In this document: piece by piece, positions 35,723-43,920 of the stretch | How positions within the stretch are numbered: position 1 is the stretch's first letter | Layout of the letters: each line of letters starts with the position of its first letter | Assembly (NCBI GenBank): GCA_965242615.1 | Contig: CBDESR010000004.1 | Location: 62,001 to 126,000 of the forward strand | DNA: 64,000 nucleotides | Origin: CBDBCU01 sp965242615 | Lineage (GTDB): Bacteria; Chloroflexota; Dehalococcoidia; Lucifugimonadales; UBA3495 | Direction of reading: 5' to 3' | Made by a program: the position numbers and the translations under genes | Notes under the pieces: generated by a model | Databases searched by the model: none | Told to the model about the DNA's origin: nothing | What the model saw: only the letters and a program-made list of their open reading frames with translations

Positions 35723-36757
35723 ATGCCCGCCGCCCCTCTCCGCTACACCAAGACCATCGGCTTTATGGCCAATCAGGGCCGGGGCTTCAACAACCCGGTG
35801 GACTTGGCATTGGATTCCACCGGCACCCTCTATGTGCTGAACCGCGCCGGCCCGGAAATCGGCAGCCGCCTCTCCTCCAAGCGCATCACCCGCTGCACCC
35901 TGGCCGAGGATTACTTGGGCGAATTCAGTAGCGGCGGCACCGCCGCCGGCCAACTGTGGTGGCCCAGTTCCCTGGCTTTTGACCGGGACGACAACCTCTA
36001 TGTAGCCGACGAAGCCTTGAACCGCATCACCATCTTTGACCGGCAAGGCGTCTTTCTAGGGCAATGGGGCGCATCCGGCGACAGCCCCGGCCAGTTTAAC
36101 CGCCCCTCTTACTTGACCTTCGACCTGCAAGACAACCTGCTGATTTCCGACAGCCTCAACCACCGCCTGCAACTTTTCACCAAAGACGGGCAGTTCCTGT
36201 CCCAATGGGGCGGCTATGGCAGTGACCCCGGCCAGTTCAACACCCCTTGGGGCAGCGCCGTAGATACCGCTGGCAACATCTACGCCGCCGACTGGCGCAA
36301 CGACCGCATCCAGAAATTTGACCCCGCCGGCAATTACCTTACTGCCTTTGGCGCGCCCGGCTCCGGCCCCGGCCACTTTCACCGCCCCGCCGGCTTGACC
36401 GTCGACCCCGCCGGCAATATCTATGTTGCCGATTGGGGCAATCAACGGGTGCAGGTATTAGACCCGGACGGCCGGTTTATCGCCGCGATAAGGGGTGATG
36501 CCACTGTCCCCTCCCAATGGGCTGCGGATTACCTCGCCGCCAACCCGGACGAAGCCGCCGCCCGCCGCCAAGCCAACTTTGAACCGGCTATACCCCGCCG
36601 CCCGGAACAAAGCCCCTCCGAATACGAATGGGAACGCTCCGCCGCCGTCGAAAAACTCCTCTGGGGGCCAACTGCGGTTAAACTCGACGCCGCCGGCCAC
36701 ATCTATATCGTTGACAGCCTCCGCCACCGCTTGCAGCTTTACCGTTGGGCATCTTAA
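35723..36757 (+). CDS. NHL-repeat beta-propeller protein
   Basis: This 344-aa protein is built from repeated propeller blades: GFNNPVDLALDSTGTLYVLN, WWPSSLAFDRDDNLYVADEALNRITIFDRQGVFLGQWG, FNRPSYLTFDLQDNLLISDSLNHRLQLF, FNTPWGSAVDTAGNIYAADWRNDRIQKF and FHRPAGLTVDPAGNIYVADWGNQRVQVL. There are about six blades. NHL propellers bind proteins or nucleic acids or act as enzymes; here no catalytic feature is visible. It starts 6 nt after the DUF1800 stop, so the two are an operon. Its stop overlaps the convergent yedK gene by 4 nt. Confidence 0.92.
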   Translation: MPAAPLRYTKTIGFMANQGRGFNNPVDLALDSTGTLYVLNRAGPEIGSRLSSKRITRCTLAEDYLGEFSSGGTAAGQLWWPSSLAFDRDDNLYVADEALNRITIFDRQGVFLGQWGASGDSPGQFNRPSYLTFDLQDNLLISDSLNHRLQLFTKDGQFLSQWGGYGSDPGQFNTPWGSAVDTAGNIYAADWRNDRIQKFDPAGNYLTAFGAPGSGPGHFHRPAGLTVDPAGNIYVADWGNQRVQVLDPDGRFIAAIRGDATVPSQWAADYLAANPDEAAARRQANFEPAIPRRPEQSPSEYEWERSAAVEKLLWGPTAVKLDAAGHIYIVDSLRHRLQLYRWAS

Positions 36758-37476
36758 AACAGCCGCCCGTTATACTCCTCCAACCCGTCCCCCGCCGGCG
36801 CGATACACTCCGGCCCGTCAAACCCGGCGGCGTTCACCCGCTCCGCCACCCGGTACAGCTCCATCTCCCCCGCCGGGTAAGCCGTCAGCAGCTCCCCCAG
36901 CCCTTCGGTATCCCGCAACTCCCCATCCAGCCACACCCCTTCCTTATCCCGTCCCAGTATCACCGGCATCCGGGGATGAATTGACGCCAGCAGTTCATTA
37001 GCCGCCGTAGTCACGATAGCGCAGGAATGGACTACTTCCCCGCCCGGCCCTTGCCACCGTTCCCACAACCCGGCAAAAGCAAAAACTTCCCCCGACTTCA
37101 GCCTGACCCGCCAGGGCCGCCGCTGCCCGCCGCCAACTTGCCACTCGTAAAACCCGTCCGCCGGTATCAGACACCGCCGCCGCTCCAACGCCTCCCGGAA
37201 CGATGGCTTGTCCGTCAGCGTTTCCGCCCGGGCATTTATCAACGGATTGCTGCTGCCGGCATCTTTAGCCCATGCCGGAATCAGCCCCCACCGCATCAAT
37301 CCGGCCCGCCGTTCCCCAGCCGCGCCCTTGCCCTCCCGGCGGCCGCCGACCACCGTCAAAACCCCCTGCGTCGGCGCCACATTAAAGCGCGGCGCTATTG
37401 CCAACGCCCCGGCTGCAAAGCCGAAACGCCCCGCCAATTCCGCCAGCTCAATGGTCAATGTATAACGCCCGCACAT
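36754..37476 (-). CDS. yedK: SOS-response-associated DNA-protein crosslink protein (YedK/HMCES family)
   Basis: This 240-aa SRAP-domain protein shields abasic sites in single-stranded DNA by covalent crosslinking. The catalytic Cys2 is in M-C-G-R-Y. Other family blocks are RFNVAPTQ, MRWGLIPAWAKD, NARAETLTDKPSFREALERRRCLIPADGFYEW, and HPRMPVIL (the H of the HxRMP motif). The length is typical. It is the tail-to-tail neighbour of the NHL gene. Confidence 0.95.
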   Translation of the reverse strand: MCGRYTLTIELAELAGRFGFAAGALAIAPRFNVAPTQGVLTVVGGRREGKGAAGERRAGLMRWGLIPAWAKDAGSSNPLINARAETLTDKPSFREALERRRCLIPADGFYEWQVGGGQRRPWRVRLKSGEVFAFAGLWERWQGPGGEVVHSCAIVTTAANELLASIHPRMPVILGRDKEGVWLDGELRDTEGLGELLTAYPAGEMELYRVAERVNAAGFDGPECIAPAGDGLEEYNGRLF

Positions 37477-37564
37477 ACCTTCCCGTCAATGCCCCCAAAT
37501 CAGAATCAGCCCGCCCCTTGCCGGATGCGCGGCAAAGGGCGGTACCAAATAGCCCCGATAACGC

Positions 37565-38119
37565 CTAAACCGGCAGTAGCGGCTCCTCCCGGTTCGGCGG
37601 CAAATCCGTGTCAAAGGCATTGATGCAGAACGCCAGCATACTGTAACTTCCCATCACCAGCGTCAACTCCACCAGCCCTTGCGTCCCGAACTGCTCAAAG
37701 GCCGCCTGCCACCCGCCCCGGCTAACCTGATGCTTCCGAAAGAACTCCTGCCCGTAGTTCACCACCGCCTCCTCATCCGCCCCCAATTCCGCCAACTCCT
37801 CCCCTTCCCGCAGCGCATCCACCAGTTGCCGCGGCACTCCCGCAGCCACCGCCGATGCCGCATGAGCGTTCCAGATGTGCTGGCAATCCATCTCCCGGGC
37901 CGTTACCAGCATCGCCAACTCTTGGATTTTCAACGGCAGACTCGAATCCCGCCGCAGATACTGGTTCAACGCCGTTACCCGCTTCGCCGCCTCCGGCACA
38001 TGAATCGTTACCGAACCCGGCCCCCGGCCCGGTACCGGCCCCTCCCCCACGATTTGGTCAAAGGCTTCCCGCTGCTCCTCCGGTACACTCTCCCGGCTGG
38101 CTAAAGGTAGTCGCGCCAT
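37565..38119 (-). CDS. Carboxymuconolactone decarboxylase family protein (second copy)
   Basis: This 184-aa protein begins M-A-R-L-P-L-A-S-R-E-S-V-P-E-E-Q-R, the same opening style as the CMD protein at 23402 (MARVPFATRETM). It contains LKIQELAMLVTAREMDCQHIWNAHAASAVAAGV, with an E-W/N-x-H-A-type core, and a C-terminal LVELTLVMGSYSMLAF. Residues C-Q-H-I-W-N-A-H lack a CxxC. ACAGGAGGGCATT precedes the ATG at 38119. The substrate is unknown; it probably functions in aromatic or lactone catabolism or a related detoxification. Confidence 0.85.
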   Translation of the reverse strand: MARLPLASRESVPEEQREAFDQIVGEGPVPGRGPGSVTIHVPEAAKRVTALNQYLRRDSSLPLKIQELAMLVTAREMDCQHIWNAHAASAVAAGVPRQLVDALREGEELAELGADEEAVVNYGQEFFRKHQVSRGGWQAAFEQFGTQGLVELTLVMGSYSMLAFCINAFDTDLPPNREEPLLPV

Positions 38120-38153
38120 AATGCCCTCCTGTCTGCTGAAAATTGGTATAACC

Positions 38154-38181
38154 GTCATTCCCACGAAAGTGGGAATCCAGA
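38154..38181. repeat. Short interspersed palindrome
   Basis: Perfect consensus member GTCATTCCCACGAAAGTG...; it lies 31 bp before the MITE-like element. The 322-bp gap 38120-38441 contains only these two elements. Confidence 0.85.
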
Positions 38182-38211
38182 AAATCCCGCCCCAAGACCA
38201 TTTGCCATACT

Positions 38212-38399
38212 AGGGCGTGTTCACACTAATGAATTTCAGTCCGAGGAACCGATTTACGTGGCTATGTCATTCCGACCAAAGGGAGGAATCTAAAATGCCC
38301 GCTTTTGCTTCCTCTCAAGATTTTTTAGATTCCTCGCTATCCCTCGGAATGACCAGGCTGATTGACTGCAATGCCCAATCGTTAGCGTGAACACGCCCT
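38212..38399. mobile_element. MITE-like element with 18-bp terminal inverted repeats
   Basis: The left end AGGGCGTGTTCACACTAA is matched at 17 of 18 positions by the right end, TTAGCGTGAACACGCCCT read inversely. The element is 188 bp with no open frame. It contains the GTCATTCCGA ... GAGGAATCTAAAATGCCCG ... TTTTAGATTCCTCG ... CGGAATGAC core. Related copies are at 33525 and 40363. The matching transposase is not in the window. Confidence 0.8.
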
Positions 38400-38441
38400 G
38401 GATTCCCTTTAGTCCAGCAATAACGGTCCGAAATCTAACCC

Positions 38442-39179
38442 CTACTGCCGCCGTTTCTTGCCGGTCTTTTCCTCAAACAACTGCCAGGTCAAATCGTTGA
38501 ACGGATAGTACTTCCCCGGCGAACACCGCTCCACTTCCAATTGCGCCTTGATGACCGCCTCCACTTCCTCCCGCTCGTGGGCAATGGCGATTACCTGCTC
38601 CACCGCCGCCCGCGGCACCACCACCGCCCCGTCATCATCCCCCACAATAGCATCCCCCGGCCGGACCAAAACCCCGCCGCACTGAATCGCGTCATTCACC
38701 TGCCACGGCCAGAACTCCGCCGGCCCCTGCTTGGCCGTAGTGGACGCCGAATAGACCGGAAACCCATACTCCAGCAGCACATTGCTGTCCCGCACCGACC
38801 CGTCCGTAACCAGCCCGCCCACCTGCCGCTGACTCAACCGCAGAAACTTGATGTCCCCGCCGATCGAGCTGTAAGTCCACCCCATCGCGTCAATCGCCAG
38901 CACTTCCCCCGGCCCGCACAACTCAATCGCCACATACTCCGCCGACTGCTCCCCCTTCGGCTTATCCTGCGCCAAATCCGGCCGATGCGGCACAAAGCGC
39001 AAAGTCACCGCCCGCCCCGCCATCTGCTGCCCCTTTTGCAACGGCCGCGCCCCCTCAATGTAGCTCATCGGCCACCCCATCACCCACAGCCCGTCAATCA
39101 GCGTCTGCGTCGGTATCCCCTTCAGCGTCTCCAGCGTAGCCTCGGCAATCGGCTCCAACATCGGCTCCAGCCCAGTCAT
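38442..39179 (-). CDS. RraA family protein (HMG/oxaloacetate aldolase-like)
   Basis: This 245-aa protein has LKGIPTQTLIDGLWVMGW (N-terminal), AGRAVTLRFVP, the family block GEVLAIDAMGWTYSSIGGDI...VGGLVTDGSVRDSNVLLEYGFPVYSASTT and GGVLVRPGDAIVGDDDGAVVVPR. The conserved G-x-x-x-x-D-G-x-x-R-D motif supports metal-dependent aldolase relatives (4-hydroxy-4-methyl-2-oxoglutarate aldolase/oxaloacetate decarboxylase). RNase E-inhibitor function is less likely in this lineage. The ATG at 39179 follows GGAGGGAGGCG. It sits alone between repeats and the betaine-binding gene. Confidence 0.88.
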   Translation of the reverse strand: MTGLEPMLEPIAEATLETLKGIPTQTLIDGLWVMGWPMSYIEGARPLQKGQQMAGRAVTLRFVPHRPDLAQDKPKGEQSAEYVAIELCGPGEVLAIDAMGWTYSSIGGDIKFLRLSQRQVGGLVTDGSVRDSNVLLEYGFPVYSASTTAKQGPAEFWPWQVNDAIQCGGVLVRPGDAIVGDDDGAVVVPRAAVEQVIAIAHEREEVEAVIKAQLEVERCSPGKYYPFNDLTWQLFEEKTGKKRRQ

Positions 39180-39322
39180 CAAACGCCTCCCTCCAAAAGT
39201 AACCAAGCCCAAATCAGCCGCCATTATACCACTCGCCGCCCCCAAACAAAGCAAAGGGGGAACAGCCCTCCCCAGACCGTCCCCCACAAAAAACCTTCAC
39301 CCCACTTCCGCGCCGCTAAAAC

Positions 39323-40342
39323 CTACCCCTCCGGCCACCCCATCGGAATCTCCCCCGCCGCCAACGCCGCCTGCACCTTATCCCGCGCCTCCGCCGTAAC
39401 CCACGCCCCCCAAAGCTCCCCATTCCCCTCCAGCCACCACAAAGCCGCATCCCGGTTCGACGCATCCGGGTTCGCCTCCAGCCACTGCGCCACCTCCCGG
39501 TAAATCCCGGCGTCAAACCCCCACTCCCGCAGCATCGCCACCACCTCCGGCGCCTGCTCCTCCAAATCCGGATGAATGGCAATGATAATGCGCGACTCCT
39601 CATAAGCGCACGCTTTGGTACTTTCCCAGCACGCCTCGCTGTAGGGCGGCTCCTCCAGTAGAACCAAATCCAGCAGCAGCGCCGGATCATTAGTCCCCCA
39701 CTGATAGCCCAGCCACGGCTCCCCCTTTTCGTACGCCCCGTACAGGTCCGCATTCATCGCCGCCCCGTCCCCCGGATTGATAACCTCCACATGATCCAGC
39801 AGCCCGTAGCCCTTAATCTGCTCCGCGTTCACCTCCTCGCAAGACCAGCCGATAACGCACGACACCAGCCGCGCCTTGCTCCCCGTCTCCGCCGTCGCGA
39901 ACAGCTCCTTGAACCGCTCCTCCCGCAAGTCCTCGATGCTGTCCAACTCCGGATACTGCTCTTGCAGATACGCCGGGATGACAAACGCCGACTGCCAATC
40001 CGTCCCCAAGCTGTCCCCCACCGCTACCACCGCCCCGTCCGCCAATGCCTTCTCCCACGCCTCCTCCTGGTTCGGCAGCCAGATTTCCATACTCACATTG
40101 GTGTCGCCGCGCAGCAAACCCTGAAACAGCGGCAGCGTCGCCCCGAACTTCACCTCCGTCGGATGCTCATACCCCTTCTCCACGATGTATTGGGCAATCC
40201 GGTTCTGCACCAGCGCGCTGGTCCAGTTCAGATCCCCGAAAATAATCGTCGCCTTCTCCCGCTGCGGCGCCGCGCACGCCGCCACTATGAGCAGGAACGC
40301 CATCGCCGCCATCAAAACCATAACCCGCCCGTTGCCCCGCAT
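39323..40342 (-). CDS. Glycine betaine/proline-type ABC substrate-binding lipoprotein (copy 1)
   Basis: This 339-aa OpuAC/ProX-type protein has a lipobox at LLIVAAC (residue ~23). It then starts ATIIFGDLNWTSALVQNRIAQYIVEKGY, nearly identical to the paralogue at 40708. The ligand-pocket blocks EIWLPNQEEAWEKA, VINPGDGAAMNADLYGAYEKGEPWLGYQWGTNDP and a final NGELWGAWVTAEA are clear. It lacks the V-E-R-V-V-E repeat stalk that the paralogue has. GAGGAGGGACAGTT precedes the ATG. It binds a quaternary amine or similar compatible solute. Confidence 0.93.
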   Translation of the reverse strand: MRGNGRVMVLMAAMAFLLIVAACAAPQREKATIIFGDLNWTSALVQNRIAQYIVEKGYEHPTEVKFGATLPLFQGLLRGDTNVSMEIWLPNQEEAWEKALADGAVVAVGDSLGTDWQSAFVIPAYLQEQYPELDSIEDLREERFKELFATAETGSKARLVSCVIGWSCEEVNAEQIKGYGLLDHVEVINPGDGAAMNADLYGAYEKGEPWLGYQWGTNDPALLLDLVLLEEPPYSEACWESTKACAYEESRIIIAIHPDLEEQAPEVVAMLREWGFDAGIYREVAQWLEANPDASNRDAALWWLEGNGELWGAWVTAEARDKVQAALAAGEIPMGWPEG

Positions 40343-40362
40343 AACTGTCCCTCCTCAAAACT

Positions 40363-40602
40363 AGGTCGCGTTCACCCGAATCATTGACACCCCGGATAAC
40401 CAACGCTATAGCCAGGTCATTCCCGCCGCAACCCTCGTTATTGTCATTCCCACCGCAACCCCCTATGTCATTCCGAGGCGATAGCCGAGGAATCTAAAAT
40501 GCCCGCCCTTGACTCCTTGCCAGACTTTTAGATCCCTCCCCGCGGTCGGAATGACCTGGACAATCGACTGCCTTGCCCCAGCGTTAGCGTGAACCCACCC
40601 CG
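40363..40602. mobile_element. MITE-like element between the two betaine-binding genes
   Basis: AGGTCGCGTTCACCCGAAT at the left and TTAGCGTGAACCCACCCC at the right are partial inverted repeats related to the MITE at 38212. The 365-bp gap 40343-40707 holds no gene. The internal GTCATTCCGAGGCGATAGCC and GGTCGGAATGACC core is shared; the part after AGGTCATTCCCGCC also contains short GTCATTCCCACC strings. It also shares GGATAACCAACGCTATAGCC, inverted, with the element at 33525. Confidence 0.7.
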
Positions 40603-40646
40603 GATTTACTCCCCAAATCCATTATATACCCCTCCATTGCATATAG

Positions 40647-40679
40647 AAAAGGGGGGACGGTCGGAAAGACCGTCCCCCC
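40647..40679 (-). terminator. Terminator of the second betaine-binding gene
   Basis: On the minus strand GGGGGGACGGTC pairs with GACCGTCCCCCC, followed by TTTTC, about 30 nt downstream of the stop at 40708. Confidence 0.85.
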
Positions 40680-40707
40680 AATGCTTCCCGCGGTTTCCCG
40701 CTAAAGC

Positions 40708-41943
40708 CTAGCCCTCCGGCCAGCCGTCAGCGGATTCACCGGCCGCCAGCGCCGCCTTGACGCCCGCCGCCGCTTCCGGCGTAACCCAAGCCTCCCAGAT
40801 GTCCGCCTTGCTGCTCAACCACCAAATCGCGGTCTCCTCATTCGAGGCATCCGGGTTCTCGGTAGCCCACCGGGCCGCTTCCTTATAGACATTGATGTTG
40901 TAGTCCCAATTCCGCAGGAACTCCACCACATCCGGCGCCTCTCCCGGCAAATCCGGGTTCACCGCAATCAGCACCGTCGCATCCTGATACGCGCAAGCCT
41001 TCGTCGTGAACCAGCACTGGTCGGTGTATTCCGGCTCCTCCAGCCGCACCAAGTCCAGCACCAACGCCGGGTCATTAGTACCCCACTGATACCCCAGCCA
41101 CGGCTCCTGCCGCTCATACGCCCCGTTCAGGTCGGCATTCAGCGCCGCCCCATCGCCCGGGTTGATAACTTCCACATGATCCAGCAGGTCGTAGCCCTCA
41201 ATCTGCGCGGCGTTCACTTCCTCGCAAGCCCAACCGATGATGCAGGACACCAAGCGCGCCTTGCCCCCGGTCTCCGCCGTAGCGAACAACTGCTTGAACT
41301 GGTCATCCTTCAGGTCTTCGACGCTGTCCAGTTCCGGATACTGCTCTTGCAGGTAAGCCGGAATGACAAACGCCGACTGCCAGTCATTGCCCAGGCTGGT
41401 GCCAACGGACAACACCGCACCCTCGGCCCGGGCCTTGTCCCAAGCCTCCCGCTGGTTCGGCAGCCAGATTTCCATGGCCACATCGGTATCGCCGTTCTGC
41501 AAGCCCTGGAACAACGGCAACGTGGAACCGAACTTCACATCCGTGGGATAGCCGTAGCCCTTCTCCACAATGTATTGGGCAATGCGGTTCTGGAGCAGCG
41601 CGCTGGTCCAGTTCAAGTCCCCGAAAATGATGGTCTCTTTCGGCCCCTCCGGCGCCATCACTTCCACTTCCTTAATGACCTCTACCGGCACTTCCACCGG
41701 CACCTCCCGGATTACCTCCTGCACTTCCACTTCGGTAACCGGGACTTCCTTCACCACCTCCCGCACGGTCTCGACCGGAACCTCCACCACCCGCTCGACC
41801 TCCACCACCCGCTCCACCTCGACGGGAACCTCCCGCACTACCTCCTGCACCTGCGGCGCGGCCGCCGGAGCCCCACAGGCGACTACGGCGAATAACGCCA
41901 TTACCGCCGCCATAAAAATGAATACCCGATACTTGGCAAACAA
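40708..41943 (-). CDS. Glycine betaine/proline-type ABC substrate-binding lipoprotein with repeat stalk (copy 2)
   Basis: This 411-aa paralogue of the gene at 39323 has the same OpuAC core (GDLNWTSALLQNRIAQYIVEKGYGY, EIWLPNQREAWDKARAEG, CIIGWACEEVNAAQIEGYDLLDHVEVINPGDGAALNADLNGAYERQEPWLGYQWGTNDPA). A V-V-E-V-E-R-V-V-E-V-P-V-E stalk of about 60 aa is inserted between the lipid-modified Cys (FAVVAC) and the domain. A TTG at 41943 is chosen as start because AAGGAGG lies 9 nt before it; the frame is open further to 42024. It is separated from the permease by the toxin-antitoxin genes. Confidence 0.93.
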   Translation of the reverse strand: MFAKYRVFIFMAAVMALFAVVACGAPAAAPQVQEVVREVPVEVERVVEVERVVEVPVETVREVVKEVPVTEVEVQEVIREVPVEVPVEVIKEVEVMAPEGPKETIIFGDLNWTSALLQNRIAQYIVEKGYGYPTDVKFGSTLPLFQGLQNGDTDVAMEIWLPNQREAWDKARAEGAVLSVGTSLGNDWQSAFVIPAYLQEQYPELDSVEDLKDDQFKQLFATAETGGKARLVSCIIGWACEEVNAAQIEGYDLLDHVEVINPGDGAALNADLNGAYERQEPWLGYQWGTNDPALVLDLVRLEEPEYTDQCWFTTKACAYQDATVLIAVNPDLPGEAPDVVEFLRNWDYNINVYKEAARWATENPDASNEETAIWWLSSKADIWEAWVTPEAAAGVKAALAAGESADGWPEG

Positions 41944-42089
41944 AACCGACTTCCTCCTTAAACCTGTAAATTTAGTATTCCGGGCCAGCTGATCCAGCCC
42001 AAACTTCGGCAATGTTACCAGCATCCCCGCCCCCTGTCAAATCCCCCCGCAACAATGCCACAGAACCGTCAAGGCGATGGAAAATGGCA

Positions 42090-42515
42090 TTAACCAATCT
42101 GCTCCGTCAAAAAAGCGGCCGGGGACAGTATAGAAATGTTGCGGAAAGGATGCAAGTCCCGTAGGTCGTTGTCGCCGGTGATGATGTGGGTAGCGTTGCC
42201 ACTTACCGCTAGTTCCAGAAACTTGTCGTCTTTAGGGTCGCGGCAAGCGGTAATGGCGTGGGTGATGGGAATCATAATGGCTACCCGCTCCAAATCATTC
42301 AGTAACTCCCGACGCCGCGCCTCCCGCAAATAGCGGTCAAATCGGGGCCGCCATAGAACTTCAACCAGTTCGGCGAAAGTGGCCGCCGAAACAAGTATTG
42401 CCCGCTGCCCAATGGCATAATCCAGAACTTGACCAGGAATGGAAATGGGAAATAAAGCGGCGCTGACTACCAGGTTCGTATCCAGCACCACCCGCAGGTC
42501 ACTCCCCATTTTCAT
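42090..42515 (-). CDS. PIN-domain toxin-like ribonuclease
   Basis: This 141-aa PIN protein has an acidic metal site: V-V-L-D-T-N at residues 9-14, E at ~49 (ATFAELVEVLWRPRF), D-P-K-D-D-K-F-L-E-L-A near 95 and T-G-D-N-D-L near 115. It matches the putative-toxin PIN family that is paired with a small antitoxin. The downstream end of the antitoxin gene overlaps its start by 17 nt, supporting translational coupling. It would cleave RNA when freed. The pair is inserted between the betaine permease and binding-protein genes. Confidence 0.88.
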   Translation of the reverse strand: MKMGSDLRVVLDTNLVVSAALFPISIPGQVLDYAIGQRAILVSAATFAELVEVLWRPRFDRYLREARRRELLNDLERVAIMIPITHAITACRDPKDDKFLELAVSGNATHIITGDNDLRDLHPFRNISILSPAAFLTEQIG

Positions 42516-42738
42516 CCCGCAAAATCGACTCCAGAATCTCCGGAGTCAGCCCATTTTCTTGAGCCTCCCGGCTCATCCTGTCGATCGTTTTACGCAGCGA
42601 CTTGACCGGCGAACCGGTAAGGTCTTGCAGCCGCAAGCTCAACATTGCCTGCATTTTCCGCTGCTCCTCCGGAGTTGCGGCGGCATAAGCCGCCGCCGCA
42701 ACCGCGTCCACCTCGATAGTTATGGCAGTAGTGGTCAT
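42499..42738 (-). CDS. Antitoxin-like partner of the PIN toxin
   Basis: This 79-aa protein reads M-T-T-T-A-I-T-I-E-V-D-A then A-A-Y-A-A-A-T-P-E-E-Q-R-K-M-Q-A-M-L-S-L-R-L and ends L-T-P-E-I-L-E-S-I-L-R. This resembles the small antitoxin family seen upstream of PIN toxins in cyanobacteria and Chloroflexota. The last 17 nt overlap the toxin gene. GGGAGAATCCTAG precedes the ATG. The DNA-binding mode is not obvious. The call rests on both family resemblance and the gene pairing. Confidence 0.85.
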   Translation of the reverse strand: MTTTAITIEVDAVAAAAYAAATPEEQRKMQAMLSLRLQDLTGSPVKSLRKTIDRMSREAQENGLTPEILESILRDENGE

Positions 42739-42766
42739 CTAGGATTCTCCCGCCTTGCCCCGGCTA

Positions 42767-43879
42767 CTACCCGGCGCTCAGCGAACGCTGCTGCCGTCCC
42801 GCCGCCGCCTGCGTCAGCCGGTCAATGACAATCGCTAGGAAAACAATCGCCAGCCCGGCAATGGCCCCCGTGCCGTACTCCTGCTTCTGCAACGCCCGCA
42901 GCACCGGGTCGCCCAACCCGCCGGACGCCACCAAACTGGCAATCGTCACCATCGCCAAGGCCATCATCGTGGTCTGGTTAATCCCCGCCATAATCGTCGG
43001 CAGCGCCATCGGTATCTGAACCTTCATCAGCACCTGCCGCGGCGACGCCCCGAAAGAACGCGCCGCCTCCACCGTCTCCGCCGACACCTGCCGTATCCCC
43101 AAATTAGTCAACCGAATCACCGGCGGCACCGCGTAGATCAGCGTGGCAAAAATGCCGGCTGCCGGCCCCAGTCCGAAAAACAGGATACCCGGCAGCAGAT
43201 AGACAAAGCTCGGCATCGTCTGCATCCCGTCCAGAATCGGCCGCATAATGTTATCCGCCATCCGACTCCGCGCCCCCAGTATCCCCAGCGGCAGGCCAAT
43301 GGCCATACACACCACCACCGCTACCACCATCAAAGCAATGGTGTCAATGGCGTCCGCCCACATATCCATAAAGCCGATAAACAGCAGCGCCACCGCCGTG
43401 AACACCGCCACGCTGCCCCGGCCCAAGGCGTATGCCAGCAGCACCAACCCCAGCACAATCGCCGGCCACGCCACCCATTGCAGGAAGTTGGAAATATACA
43501 CCAGGGCATAGGTAACGCCCGACTTAATCCCGTTAAAAAAGAAACGCAGCCGGTCATTCAGCCAGCGCACCCCGTCGTCGATGCCCTCCGAACTCACATC
43601 CCGTATCGTATGGCGCAGCTCGATCGTCCCGCCCCCGGTAGTCTCCACCGCCCGCGTCGACACGGTGGTCGGAAACTCCATCGTCTCCCCCCGAAACTCG
43701 AACGGCCCCCAGATGACATAACAGGCGATCGCCACAATCACCACCGCCGCCAACCCGGCCCCCGCCTTGTAAAGGGCCGGTAAGCCTTGCAGCGTAGCCA
43801 ACAAAGACGGCGCGGCCGCCTCCTGCTGCTGTTCCGCAGCCGCCGGATCCGAATCTTCTCGGGTCGTCAAAGACGTCAT
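42767..43879 (-). CDS. proW: Glycine betaine/proline-type ABC permease
   Basis: This 370-aa ProW/OpuAB-type permease has an N-terminal soluble region of ~35 aa, one helix (AGAGLAAVVIVAIACYVIWG), an outside loop of ~80 aa and then five or more helices. The EAA-like loop is VSAETVEAARSFGASPRQVLMKVQIPMALPTIMAGINQTTMMALAMVTIASLVASGGLGDPVLRAL, the site that docks the ATPase. GGGAGGCAGTT precedes the ATG at 43879. It is in line with the coiled-coil gene and the ATPase upstream, forming the importer for compatible solutes with the binding proteins downstream. Confidence 0.94.
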   Translation of the reverse strand: MTSLTTREDSDPAAAEQQQEAAAPSLLATLQGLPALYKAGAGLAAVVIVAIACYVIWGPFEFRGETMEFPTTVSTRAVETTGGGTIELRHTIRDVSSEGIDDGVRWLNDRLRFFFNGIKSGVTYALVYISNFLQWVAWPAIVLGLVLLAYALGRGSVAVFTAVALLFIGFMDMWADAIDTIALMVVAVVVCMAIGLPLGILGARSRMADNIMRPILDGMQTMPSFVYLLPGILFFGLGPAAGIFATLIYAVPPVIRLTNLGIRQVSAETVEAARSFGASPRQVLMKVQIPMALPTIMAGINQTTMMALAMVTIASLVASGGLGDPVLRALQKQEYGTGAIAGLAIVFLAIVIDRLTQAAAGRQQRSLSAG

Positions 43880-43920
43880 AACTGCCTCCCAAAAACTGGG
43901 ATCTGTCCCTCGTTTCAAGT

